Shown: positions 32,914-39,537 of the stretch, one piece after another
Numbering within the stretch: position 1 is the first letter of the stretch
Layout of the letters: each line of letters opens with the position of its first letter
NCBI GenBank assembly: GCA_015066005.1
Contig: SVPF01000010.1
Location: forward strand, 1 to 56,936
Source: Oscillospiraceae bacterium
GTDB lineage: Bacteria; Bacillota; Clostridia; Oscillospirales; Acutalibacteraceae
DNA: 56,936 bases
Direction: 5' to 3'
Notes under the pieces: model-generated
Databases searched by the model: none
The model's input: the letters and a program-made list of their open reading frames with translations, nothing else
Told to the model about the DNA's origin: nothing
Program-made: the position numbers and the translations under genes

Positions 32914-33669
32914 ATGGAACAAAGAGAAATTTTAGTAAAATCTTCATTAGACCAAACACTTCAGCCTTCGCTTTTTTATGACACACAGTCACACGAAAAA
33001 AGACCGCTGCTTGTAGGTCTTCACACCTGGAGCTGTAACCGTTTTAATCAAATTGACAATATGCTTCCTTTTGCCGAAACGTATGATTTTAACCTGCTTT
33101 TACCCGAATTTCGCGGCGGCAATTTACTTAATAACCAAAACCCAACCCTTGCCTGCGGGTCGGAATTTGCCAAGCAGGACATAAAGGATGCCATTGATTA
33201 TGTTATAGAGCACGAAAATGTTGATGCTGATAATATTTTTCTTTTAGGTCTTAGCGGTGGCGGTCATATGGCACTTTTAATGGCGGGAATGATACCTGAA
33301 TATTTTAAGGCAATAGGCTCCTATGTGCCGATAACCGACCTTAAAAAATGGGCCGATTATAACGCGCAATACCGCCCGCACATACTTGCCTGCTGTAGTG
33401 ACAGCGAGGAGGAAATGGCAAAGCGTTCACCCATGACCTATATTGACACTATTGCCAAGGCAAACCTTAAAATCTTTCACGGAAAACGCGATGGTATTGT
33501 ACCTGTTATGCACAGCATTGAGCTTTATAACAAGCTTATGGAAAAGCACCCCAAAGCAAGAGTTTATCTTGATATTTTTGACGGGGCACACGAAATTGAT
33601 ATGAAAACAGCGGAATATTGGCTTATTTCGCAGTATAAAAAGACAGCCAAAACCGCGATTACAGGTTAA
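32914..33669 (+). CDS. alpha/beta hydrolase (prolyl-oligopeptidase/esterase type)
   Basis: 251 residues. The nucleophile elbow GLSGGG has Ser114; the acid is probably Asp in HGKRDGIVP and the base His in FDGAHEID, in the right order and spacing. The oxyanion strand is LLVGLHTWS. There is no signal peptide. It belongs to the peptidase S9 / acetyl-esterase-like group, but ester or peptide preference is open. AAAGGAG lies before the ATG, downstream of a consensus promoter. A TRIC-channel gene follows after 27 nt and may be read through. Confidence 0.86.
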   Translation: MEQREILVKSSLDQTLQPSLFYDTQSHEKRPLLVGLHTWSCNRFNQIDNMLPFAETYDFNLLLPEFRGGNLLNNQNPTLACGSEFAKQDIKDAIDYVIEHENVDADNIFLLGLSGGGHMALLMAGMIPEYFKAIGSYVPITDLKKWADYNAQYRPHILACCSDSEEEMAKRSPMTYIDTIAKANLKIFHGKRDGIVPVMHSIELYNKLMEKHPKARVYLDIFDGAHEIDMKTAEYWLISQYKKTAKTAITG

Positions 33670-33696
33670 ATTTAAATAATATTTATCGGTGATAAT

Positions 33697-34335
33697 ATGC
33701 GTGAAATTTTAATGCTTATAATGGAACTTCTGGGCACGGTTGCGTTTGCTGTTTCGGGAACGCTTGTTGCGGCGTGCTGTGGGCTTGATTTATTTGGCGT
33801 TTTAACCGTTGGCACCATTACTGCGGTTGGTGGCGGTGTTATTCGTGATTTAATAATAGGCCAAATTCCGCCTGCAATTTTTTCCAAGCCTGAAACTTTG
33901 GTTTTAGTGCTTGTAACAAGCCTTGTGGTTTTTATTGTTGCGTTTATAAATTCTAAAAAAATTAAGGACTTAAGGCTTAAAATTGAACGAATAAACATAT
34001 TTTTTGATGCATTGGGTCTTGCGGCCTTTTCGGTAACGGGTGTAGAGGTTACCTGTGCGGCAGGATATTCCGATAATGCGGTTTTGGCGGTTGTGCTTGG
34101 CGTTATTACGGGTGTTGGCGGCGGTGTGCTGCGTGATGTTTTGGTGAACGAAAAGCCATATATTCTGGTTAAGCATATTTATGCGGTGGCATCACTTATA
34201 GGTGCCGTGGTTTATTATTTTGTGGGCATTTATTTTGGAAATGAGTTAATTGGCACTATTATATCTGTGCTGCTTACCATCACGATAAGAATGTTAGCGG
34301 CAAAATTCCGTTGGAATTTGCCTAAGGTAATGTAA
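33697..34335 (+). CDS. trimeric intracellular cation channel (TRIC/UPF0126) family protein
   Basis: 212 residues, seven hydrophobic segments. Two homologous halves each carry a GVxTxxGGGxxRDxx signature (TITAVGGGVIRDLIIG and VITGVGGGVLRDVLV), the hallmark of the UPF0126/TRIC fold. Prokaryotic TRICs form K+-permeable trimers. Its cellular role here is unknown. GGTGATA before the ATG is a modest ribosome-binding site. It follows the hydrolase gene closely. Confidence 0.93.
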   Translation: MREILMLIMELLGTVAFAVSGTLVAACCGLDLFGVLTVGTITAVGGGVIRDLIIGQIPPAIFSKPETLVLVLVTSLVVFIVAFINSKKIKDLRLKIERINIFFDALGLAAFSVTGVEVTCAAGYSDNAVLAVVLGVITGVGGGVLRDVLVNEKPYILVKHIYAVASLIGAVVYYFVGIYFGNELIGTIISVLLTITIRMLAAKFRWNLPKVM

Positions 34336-34386
34336 AATTTAAAAATAATTTCACAAATTTTTAGCAATTTTTTCATTTGTTTATTA

Positions 34387-34392
34387 TATAAT
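34387..34392 (+). promoter_or_regulatory. -10 of the candidate structured RNA
   Basis: Perfect TATAAT with no good -35 (TTAGCA at 34361 is 20 bp away). Predicted transcript start about 34399-34402, matching the onset of GC-rich sequence. Confidence 0.5.
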
Positions 34393-34399
34393 TTAATAA

Positions 34400-34560
34400 A
34401 CAAATACGGTGGCTGATGGCCATCAGCTTCTGGGTTGGGCAAGGGCTCAGCCGTACCGCAGGCCGTTTTTACGGGACCGATATTTGATATTACTTAGGCG
34501 TGGCACGAAAACGGGTGTCGCGCCTAAGACCATTTTATAGTAGATGTTTTTCCGTTTTTT
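34400..34560 (+). ncRNA. candidate structured non-coding RNA
   Basis: About 160 nt that are strikingly GC-rich compared with the AT-rich flanks and hold no reading frame. Visible helices: CTGATGG/CCATCAG (34413-34426); CCGTA with TACGG (34451-34455, 34470-34474); and a 14 bp hairpin with CTTAGGCG/CGCCTAAG at its base (34493-34528). ACGG...CTGA (34406-34416) can alternatively pair with TCAGCCGT (34447-34454), which suggests a pseudoknot or switch. A T-rich run at 34546-34560 may be the 3' end. The downstream gene has its own promoter, so a stand-alone RNA is more likely than a riboswitch. I cannot name the family; a raiA-motif-type RNA is one guess. Confidence 0.6.
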
Positions 34561-34665
34561 CACTTTAAATTGCTAAATCTCCACAATAGGTAGTGGTTTA
34601 TGCACAAAAAACAGGTATCTTTTGTGTTTTTTTACATAAAATGTCGAAAAAAAGCGTATTTTATG

Positions 34666-34694
34666 TTGACAATTTTTAAAATGACCTTTATAAT
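34666..34694 (+). promoter_or_regulatory. promoter of small membrane protein gene
   Basis: TTGACA (34666-34671), 17 bp spacer, TATAAT (34689-34694): both hexamers consensus. Confidence 0.9.
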
Positions 34695-34726
34695 TAAATT
34701 AACAAATTTTTAAGGGAGGTTATCTC

Positions 34727-34972
34727 ATGAATAAGACTACTTTCGCAATTCTTACTCTTCTCTTCAATAATATTGGTGTACCTTGCTTCATTCAGGGCAA
34801 TGCTAAAAGCGGTATCTTAAGAATCGTTCTTAACTTCGTTACCTGCAGCATTATCGGTCTCATCAACTTTATTATGGGTATCATTCTTGCTATTGATATC
34901 TTCAAGATGACTGATGAAGAATATGAAGAAAAGAAAGCAGCTGGCGAACTCAAGAAGGGTATCCCTGCTTAA
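34727..34972 (+). CDS. TM2-type small membrane protein
   Basis: 81 residues with two hydrophobic segments (about 5-20 and 28-59) and a charged tail (TDEEYEEKKAAGELKKG). The layout, loop with a Gly/Lys turn (GNAKSGILRIVLN) and D after TM2 match TM2-domain proteins of unknown function. GGGAGG precedes the ATG and the promoter is full consensus, so expression should be high. A terminator follows at 34990. The next gene is another TM2 protein with an added zinc ribbon, probably a paralogue. Confidence 0.75.
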   Translation: MNKTTFAILTLLFNNIGVPCFIQGNAKSGILRIVLNFVTCSIIGLINFIMGIILAIDIFKMTDEEYEEKKAAGELKKGIPA

Positions 34973-34989
34973 TCAACTTAACGTTAAAA

Positions 34990-35030
34990 ACAAAGGTCTC
35001 TCCCAATAGGGAGGGGCTTTTTGTTTTTGG
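34990..35030 (+). terminator. terminator after TM2-type gene
   Basis: CTCTCCC, loop AATA, GGGAGGG, then CTTTTTGTTTTT. Confidence 0.82.
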
Positions 35031-35073
35031 AATATTTTTTAAATTCAATGCATATTTATTTTTAAAACCTGCA

Positions 35074-35102
35074 TTGACACCGTTTTGTGCAGGTGATATA
35101 AT
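35074..35102 (+). promoter_or_regulatory. promoter of zinc-ribbon TM2 gene
   Basis: TTGACA (35074-35079), 17 bp spacer, TATAAT (35097-35102). Confidence 0.9.
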
Positions 35103-35132
35103 AAATAAAAAACTGAAAGGGGGAAGGTTTCC

Positions 35133-35435
35133 ATGTTCTGCGAAAATTGCGGAAAGGAAATTGAAGCCGGCGCAGCATTTTGTACTGAATGCGGCACAGT
35201 TGTTAAAAAGGAGGGTATTAAGGTGGAAAACGAAAACAAGCTTATTATCATTTTAATTGCTATTTTCTGCGGTGCTTTCGGCATACATAACTTTGCTATG
35301 GGCGAAACCAAAAAGGGTATTATCCGTATCGTAGGTTCGCTTCTTTGCGGTATCGTAGGCTCTATCTTAGCTTGGTATGACATTGTAAAGCTTTACAAGG
35401 GCACTTACAATATTGACCCCGATGCTTTCATCTAA
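35133..35435 (+). CDS. zinc-ribbon TM2-domain membrane protein
   Basis: 100 residues. An N-terminal zinc ribbon (CENCGKEIEAGAAFCTECG, Cys 3, 6, 17, 20) is followed by a TM2 domain (about 38-90) with FGIHNFAMGETKKGI, the family loop, and a D in the second helix's end (WYDIVKLY). Function unknown; the ribbon is cytosolic in such proteins. A strong AAAGGGGGAAGG site and consensus promoter suggest good expression. The CPBP protease at 48344 carries a similar N-terminal ribbon. Confidence 0.85.
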   Translation: MFCENCGKEIEAGAAFCTECGTVVKKEGIKVENENKLIIILIAIFCGAFGIHNFAMGETKKGIIRIVGSLLCGIVGSILAWYDIVKLYKGTYNIDPDAFI

Positions 35436-35454
35436 GCAAAAGCATTTAACCGCC

Positions 35455-35495
35455 CATTTGGAGACACTTCGTAAGGAAGTGTTCTCCAAATTTTC
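35455..35495 (+). terminator. terminator after zinc-ribbon TM2 gene
   Basis: Hairpin TTTGGAGACACTTC / GAAGTGTTCTCCAAA (one bulge) followed by TTTTCTTTTT. Confidence 0.75.
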
Positions 35496-35509
35496 TTTTT
35501 ATATAAAAA

Positions 35510-35536
35510 TTGACACTTTCTGTTTGAAAGTGTCAT
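35510..35536. repeat. isolated hairpin
   Basis: GACACTTTC with GAAAGTGTC around TGTTT. It may be a second terminator arm or the first unit of the following hairpin string. Confidence 0.5.
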
Positions 35537-35583
35537 AGTGGGCTACATACTTAAAATATTACCTATCTCAAAGATAAAAATAA

Positions 35584-35725
35584 TAAGTGATATTGTGAGA
35601 CATGTCTCACAGTGATATTTTTGATAAATCAAAAGTGATATTAAACCCTTGCGGTTTTAGTGATATTTTATTCGCCCCTAAACTCGCGAAGCGAATAACA
35701 CTCGGCAGTAGCCGAATATCACTGC
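35584..35725. repeat. hairpin string separated by GTGATATT words
   Basis: The word AGTGATATT appears four times in direct orientation (near 35585, 35611, 35633, 35659) and once inverted (AATATCACT, near 35716). Between the words lie different small hairpins, for example GTGAGACATGTCTCAC, TTTTGATAAATCAAAA and an ATTCGC...GCGAAT pair. No reading frame, no known CRISPR or REP layout. It fills most of the 35436-35869 gap together with flanking hairpins. Confidence 0.7.
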
Positions 35726-35759
35726 AAATCAATACAACTCGCCTTTGGCGAATAAAACT

Positions 35760-35788
35760 GAGGCGCACATCCTTACGGAGTGCGCCTC
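35760..35788 (+). terminator. hairpin of the GAGGCGCAC family
   Basis: GAGGCGCAC (35760-35768) with GTGCGCCTC (35780-35788) around ATCCTTACGGA. Closely related to hairpins at 17915 and 23460. T-rich DNA follows (TTTTTGTTTTATTTTATT), so it may terminate transcripts entering from the left. Confidence 0.5.
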
Positions 35789-35813
35789 TTTGGGCGGTTT
35801 TTGTTTTATTTTA

Positions 35814-35842
35814 TTGAAAAAACTTATACGGTGTGGTATATT
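35814..35842 (+). promoter_or_regulatory. promoter of SGNH hydrolase gene
   Basis: TTGAAA (35814-35819), 17 bp spacer, TATATT (35837-35842). Confidence 0.7.
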
Positions 35843-35869
35843 AAAGTTAGTAAAAATGAGGGTGATAAT

Positions 35870-36922
35870 ATGACCGATATTTCAAAGGTTGACAAAAATT
35901 TTATTGTTGACACAAAAATTGATAAGAAAGATATAAAATTTCACAATGTTACCGAAGCGCCGTTTAAGGTTTATGGTGTTTACCATACGGGTGAACGCTT
36001 TGTAAGGCTTCCGGGTGAGGTTGCAAAAAAGGTTAGTGGTGGGGTTTATTCACTTCACGGTCACACAGCGGGCGGCAGGGTTCGCTTTAAAACCGACAGC
36101 CCTTATATTGCCATTCACGCGAAAATACCGAATCCCGCCAGAATGTCGCACTTTGCACTTACGGGCTCGACAGGGTTTGACCTTTATCAAATGCAGGGTG
36201 ATGAGGAAAGGTATTTTTCTTCCTTTGTACCACCCTTTGATATTAGGGACGGTTATGAAATGGTAAAGGATGTTGGGAATGGGGGTATGCGAGAATATAC
36301 CATAAACTTCCCGCTTTACAGCACGTTAACGGACCTTTACATCGGCCTTGCAGAAAATGCCAAAATTGAAGAAGCAACCCCTTATCGCGATATGCCACCA
36401 ATTGTTTACTATGGCTCATCAATAACACAGGGGGGCTGTGCCTCACGCCCCGGCAGTACATATCAATCACATATAACCCGCCGTTTTCGTATTGACCACA
36501 TAAACCTTGGCTTTTCGGGCAGTGCTAAGGGCGAGGATGAAATGACAGATTATATTAAAGGGCTTAATATGTCCTGCTTTGTACTGGATTATGACTATAA
36601 TTCCCCATCGAATGAGCATCTTGCCGCCACCCACGAAAAAATGTTTAAGGCGGTGCGCGAAGCCCATCCTGATATACCCATTATTATAATGCCAAAGCCG
36701 GTTTATTACATTTCGGAAAATTATAAACCCCGACAGGATATTATTAAAGCCACTTACGATAACGCTATTAGCAGAGGAGATAAAAATGTTTACTTTATTT
36801 CCAGCCCTGAATTGATGGAGCTTTGCAAAAATGAGGGCACGGTTGACAGCTGTCACCCCACCGATTTAGGCTTTTATTCAATGGCAAAGGCACTTGAAAA
36901 GGTAATGGAAAAAATATTTTAA
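35870..36922 (+). CDS. SGNH/GDSL-family esterase
   Basis: 350 residues from ATG 35870 (GAGGGTGAT upstream). An apparent start at 35780 would lie upstream of the promoter and is rejected. Residues about 20-170 form a beta-rich N-terminal domain; the SGNH hydrolase domain follows with block I YYGSSITQGG (Ser nucleophile), a block with NLGFSGSAKG (Gly, oxyanion) and the C-terminal DSCHPTDLGF (Asp/His pair). This two-domain layout resembles carbohydrate esterases that deacetylate sugars. No signal peptide, so the substrate is probably imported. Monocistronic with a terminator. Confidence 0.87.
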   Translation: MTDISKVDKNFIVDTKIDKKDIKFHNVTEAPFKVYGVYHTGERFVRLPGEVAKKVSGGVYSLHGHTAGGRVRFKTDSPYIAIHAKIPNPARMSHFALTGSTGFDLYQMQGDEERYFSSFVPPFDIRDGYEMVKDVGNGGMREYTINFPLYSTLTDLYIGLAENAKIEEATPYRDMPPIVYYGSSITQGGCASRPGSTYQSHITRRFRIDHINLGFSGSAKGEDEMTDYIKGLNMSCFVLDYDYNSPSNEHLAATHEKMFKAVREAHPDIPIIIMPKPVYYISENYKPRQDIIKATYDNAISRGDKNVYFISSPELMELCKNEGTVDSCHPTDLGFYSMAKALEKVMEKIF

Positions 36923-36925
36923 TTT

Positions 36926-36960
36926 AAAAACAGCTTCACTTTTGTGAGGCTGTTTTTTGT
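36926..36960 (+). terminator. terminator after SGNH gene
   Basis: AAAAACAGC-TTCAC with GTGA-GGCTGTTTTTT. Confidence 0.8.
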
Positions 36961-36970
36961 TGAGTTATTC

Positions 36971-37333
36971 AAATTATAGTTTATAGGGCTAACGAAATTG
37001 TACAGACCAATGCCTTCCCCAGTGGGTAATTCCCCTACTAGAGGAAATGTCGCGTAGCGACAAAAGGGTTTCCGTTTTTGGAGAAAAAAGGTGGCAGGCG
37101 AAGCCTGACGGATGAGGTGTAAAGAAGATTTTCCACTTACAAAACTCCTCATCCACCGCTAAAGCGGTCCCCCTTCTCCCGCAGGAGAAGGCTTTCGGGC
37201 GATCAACAATCGCCCCTACGAATATACAATTAAATCAATAAAATCAACAATTTTAATCCGTCGCGAAGCGACACCGAACCTCTTCACTATTACCTCTTAC
37301 TTATTACCTCTCTTAAGCGCTAAACCCCAATTT
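36971..37333. repeat. repeat island 7 (composite)
   Basis: Fills the 36923-37331 gap. Left boundary AAATTATAGTTTATAG (36971-36986); a 122 bp palindrome enlarged to 181 bp by an internal insertion (37012-37192); one arm of a family A REPIN (37196-37221); a CCGTCGCGAAGCGACACC hairpin (from about 37258) with pyrimidine-rich tract; right boundary CGCTAAACCCCAATTT (37318-37333), which overlaps the stop codon of the minus-strand gene 37332-37520. The tail from about 37252 matches island 3 at 10776-10858. Confidence 0.75.
37012..37192. repeat. 122 bp imperfect palindrome, copy E (with insertion)
   Basis: Same ends as copies A-C. About 60 extra bases sit after the first small hairpin and include their own hairpin (GTCGCGTAGCGAC). 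Confidence 0.82.
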
Positions 37334-37520
37334 ATTGTTTTATTTCATATTCATAATCAAAAAAATAGATTATTCCGTCCTTATAAGCAACAGCCCTTCT
37401 GTTTTCACCGTATTCGGTTGCACGTATATTTTCATAAGCAATACACACTGCCAAAAAACCAAAAATTATACAACAGGTTACCACAAAGGAAATGTAAAAT
37501 TTTCTTATTCCGTTTTTCAA
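37332..37520 (-). CDS. small hypothetical membrane protein
   Basis: 62 residues. One N-terminal membrane helix (about 9-29, YISFVVTCCIIFGFLAVCIAY) and a short polar, aromatic tail outside. The start is TTG with AGGGGA just upstream; no in-frame ATG is available. It lies 10 nt behind spoIIP on the same strand and may be co-expressed during sporulation. The stop codon falls in the boundary word of repeat island 7, so the C-terminus may have been altered by that insertion. No family recognised. Confidence 0.55.
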   Translation of the reverse strand: MKNGIRKFYISFVVTCCIIFGFLAVCIAYENIRATEYGENRRAVAYKDGIIYFFDYEYEIKQ

Positions 37521-37530
37521 TTTTTATCCC

Positions 37531-38598
37531 CTATTTTAATGTATTTAAAAGACTTATAAGGCTGTCAGCCACAAGCTCGGCCGAATATTTTGCTTCATCT
37601 AGGCTGTTCATATCTGTACCGAATTCAATAAGCATTGAGCCCTTGCAAAGTGACTGATTATATCTGCTTGATGACAGTGACAGCGGACGTGCAAGGGTTG
37701 GATACTTAGCTTCCATTGTTTGCTGTAATTTTAAGGCTAATTTCAGGTTTTCCTGCCAATTTGGGTGATTTTTAATACTACCGCTTTGACTACCCATTAC
37801 AAGCATTACCTGAGCCGCCTTTTTGCCGTTAATTTTGGTAACAAGCTTTGCCTTATCATTTCCAGAAACGGTTACCGAATCACGATGTAAATCGAGCACA
37901 ATTTTTATGCTTTTATATTTACTTAAATAGCTGTTTACCGTTTTTGCACTTCTGGTATAGCTGCCGTTATACTGCGGGTAGTCGTGTTGTGTTTTATCAT
38001 GTATGGTTTTTATACCCGCATCATTGAGTTTTTTTGCAATTATAGCCCCTATTGCCGCCATATTTTTATTATTGTCGGTCGTGCGTGAGGAATGATTAAC
38101 CCCGTAGGTTTTAGCATCGCTTTCCAAATATGTTTCGGTGGTATGGGTGTGCATTATAAGCACCTGAGGCTGACTGTTTTTTTCAATTTTAAAGCTTAAT
38201 TTTGATGAAAGTAAATTTTTAATGCTTACATTAAGCCCCGTACTGTTTTTCATATAAACCCCGTTATAAGATAAAGGTGCTGTATAGGGTGAAATATATT
38301 TTTCAATTACGTTGCCCTTTACTGCCACGCTTGAAGCCGGCTTTGAACTTACGGTTACTTGCTGTGAAGAGGTGCTTTGTGTAGGCTTTGAAGTAGCTTC
38401 GGTTACACTTTCAGCCTTGCTTTCTTCCTTTTTTTGTTCGCTGAAAACTAAATTATTATCCGAAAAACCGTCATTTTGAAAGATGTCGGTTAATGTCGGT
38501 TTTTTATATGATATAATTTGGTAAAAGGTTGAAAATATGAGGCTTACACATAAAATGTAAGAAACCAAAAGTCTTGCTATTGCTTCACGCCTTTGCAT
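37531..38598 (-). CDS. spoIIP: stage II sporulation protein P (SpoIIP)
   Basis: About 355 residues from ATG 38598 (GGGGTGG upstream); the frame stays open to 38628 without a site. N-terminal membrane anchor (about 10-32), Ser/Thr-rich linker, then the SpoIIP amidase/endopeptidase domain: VLIMHTHTTETYL (zinc His), VLDLHRDSV (second His) and MLIEFGTDMNS (catalytic Glu). It cuts septal peptidoglycan with SpoIID during engulfment. It lies 41 nt behind gpr on the same strand; gpr-spoIIP adjacency is common in spore formers. The small gene 37332 follows. Confidence 0.94.
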   Translation of the reverse strand: MQRREAIARLLVSYILCVSLIFSTFYQIISYKKPTLTDIFQNDGFSDNNLVFSEQKKEESKAESVTEATSKPTQSTSSQQVTVSSKPASSVAVKGNVIEKYISPYTAPLSYNGVYMKNSTGLNVSIKNLLSSKLSFKIEKNSQPQVLIMHTHTTETYLESDAKTYGVNHSSRTTDNNKNMAAIGAIIAKKLNDAGIKTIHDKTQHDYPQYNGSYTRSAKTVNSYLSKYKSIKIVLDLHRDSVTVSGNDKAKLVTKINGKKAAQVMLVMGSQSGSIKNHPNWQENLKLALKLQQTMEAKYPTLARPLSLSSSRYNQSLCKGSMLIEFGTDMNSLDEAKYSAELVADSLISLLNTLK

Positions 38599-38639
38599 AA
38601 CACCACCACCCCTAAAAATAATATGCAAAAGTGTGAAAA

Positions 38640-39209
38640 TTATACCAATTCAAGAAGTATTTCGGGGTCAATTTCGGGCTGTAAATAAATGTTTAAGCAA
38701 CGTGATAAAACTTCGCTGATTTTATCACTTAAAAGGTCACATTCCTTCGGGGTAACAATTAAATTTTCGCTATCATTCGGAAACTGTATAACCGTAGGAA
38801 CACCTATTGCAATTACATTAACCCCAAGTGTATTTTTGCTTAATTCCTTACGACTGTTTTTAACCCCCGAGCCCGGTGCAATTCCGCTGTCGGTAAGCTG
38901 TACTGTCCTAAAAATACGGTCCTTACTTTTGGCGCAAAGCGCGTCAATTACAATTACCGTATCGGCATTGGTTTTTTTAATAACTCCGCTTAAAATTTCC
39001 TGCACCTCAATGCCGGTTTTTCCTAAAACGTCGGGCACAATTACCGACACACTTTTTAAATTTTCAAGACCTATGCTTTTTGCAAAATTGCCCATTATAT
39101 GCCTTGTGGCTAAAATTTTTTCAGCAGTTTTGGGTCCTATGGAATCAGCCGTAATATTGCGGTTTCCAAGGCCCACCACAAGCACATTTTGGCGTGATTT
39201 TGTAAGCAA
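38640..39209 (-). CDS. gpr: gpr C-terminal fragment as an open frame
   Basis: 189 codons if begun at TTG 39209, though the homologous frame continues upstream to the A7 run near 39257. No ribosome-binding site is evident at that TTG, so separate translation is unlikely. Contains the catalytic region of the spore protease, including DALCAKS and SGIAPGSGVKNSRKELS. Confidence 0.6.
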   Translation of the reverse strand: MLTKSRQNVLVVGLGNRNITADSIGPKTAEKILATRHIMGNFAKSIGLENLKSVSVIVPDVLGKTGIEVQEILSGVIKKTNADTVIVIDALCAKSKDRIFRTVQLTDSGIAPGSGVKNSRKELSKNTLGVNVIAIGVPTVIQFPNDSENLIVTPKECDLLSDKISEVLSRCLNIYLQPEIDPEILLELV

Positions 39210-39249
39210 ATTTATAGCCTTTAAAAATTGCTTTTGAAAGGGAGTGAAA

Positions 39250-39432
39250 TCAACAATTTTTTTCTAAATTATCAAAATAAACGGTAGCATATTTTCCGCT
39301 TGGCTTGTCATTATTTTCTTCATTAAAAATCTCCGCAAAATGAAGTTCAAATTTCCCGTTTTTTTCGCAAAAATAATTATTATTTTCGGCTAAATTTACT
39401 CTTTCAGCGGCAAGGTCTGTTCTTATCCCCAT
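39250..39432 (-). CDS. gpr: gpr N-terminal fragment as an open frame
   Basis: 60 codons beginning MGIRTDLAAERVNL and ending shortly after the A7 run. It has the real start site of the gene (AAAGGAG, 6 nt spacing) but would be inactive alone. Confidence 0.6.
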   Translation of the reverse strand: MGIRTDLAAERVNLAENNNYFCEKNGKFELHFAEIFNEENNDKPSGKYATVYFDNLEKNC

Positions 39433-39458
39433 TATTTTCTCCTTTTTGTTTAAAACTG

Positions 39459-39487
39459 TTGCAAAAATATCAATTTTATGATATAGT
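39459..39487 (+). promoter_or_regulatory. promoter of dnaA
   Basis: TTGCAA (39459-39464), 17 bp spacer, TATAGT (39482-39487), then a very AT-rich stretch (39488-39525) that could also serve as a DNA-unwinding element. No DnaA box was found in this 105 bp gap. Confidence 0.6.
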
Positions 39488-39537
39488 AATATAAATATAA
39501 TATATAATAATATTAAGATATAAGGAAGGTTAAAGGA

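Larger units (their letters stand above)
38640..39432 (-). pseudogene. gpr: gpr spore protease, reading frame broken at an A7 run
   Basis: Germination protease that degrades small acid-soluble spore proteins. Two overlapping-context fragments, 39250-39432 (N-terminal, IRTDLAAE) and 38640-39209 (C-terminal, VVGLGNRNITADSIGP through TPKECDLLSDKI), belong to one gene. On the minus strand the first frame reads through seven A residues (plus-strand T7 at 39257-39263) and stops at once. Omitting one A joins the frames without a stop and restores the linker EKIVDFTPFQKQFLKAINLL, giving 263 residues. Either the base count is a sequencing error, slippage produces some full product, or the gene is a recent null. 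The N-terminus starts exactly where mature GPR begins in Bacillus, so no propeptide is visible. A good AAAGGAG precedes ATG 39432. Confidence 0.85.

Noticed and set aside
34598-34606. TTATGCACA, a match to the DnaA box consensus
   Set aside because: Isolated, 5 kb from dnaA, no second box nearby; expected by chance in AT-rich DNA.
35584-35725. CRISPR array
   Set aside because: The repeated word is only about 9 bp, spacing is irregular, intervals are hairpins and no cas gene is present in the window.
35780-35869. Longer N-terminus for the SGNH hydrolase starting at 35780
   Set aside because: It would begin upstream of the promoter at 35814-35842; ATG 35870 has a ribosome-binding site.
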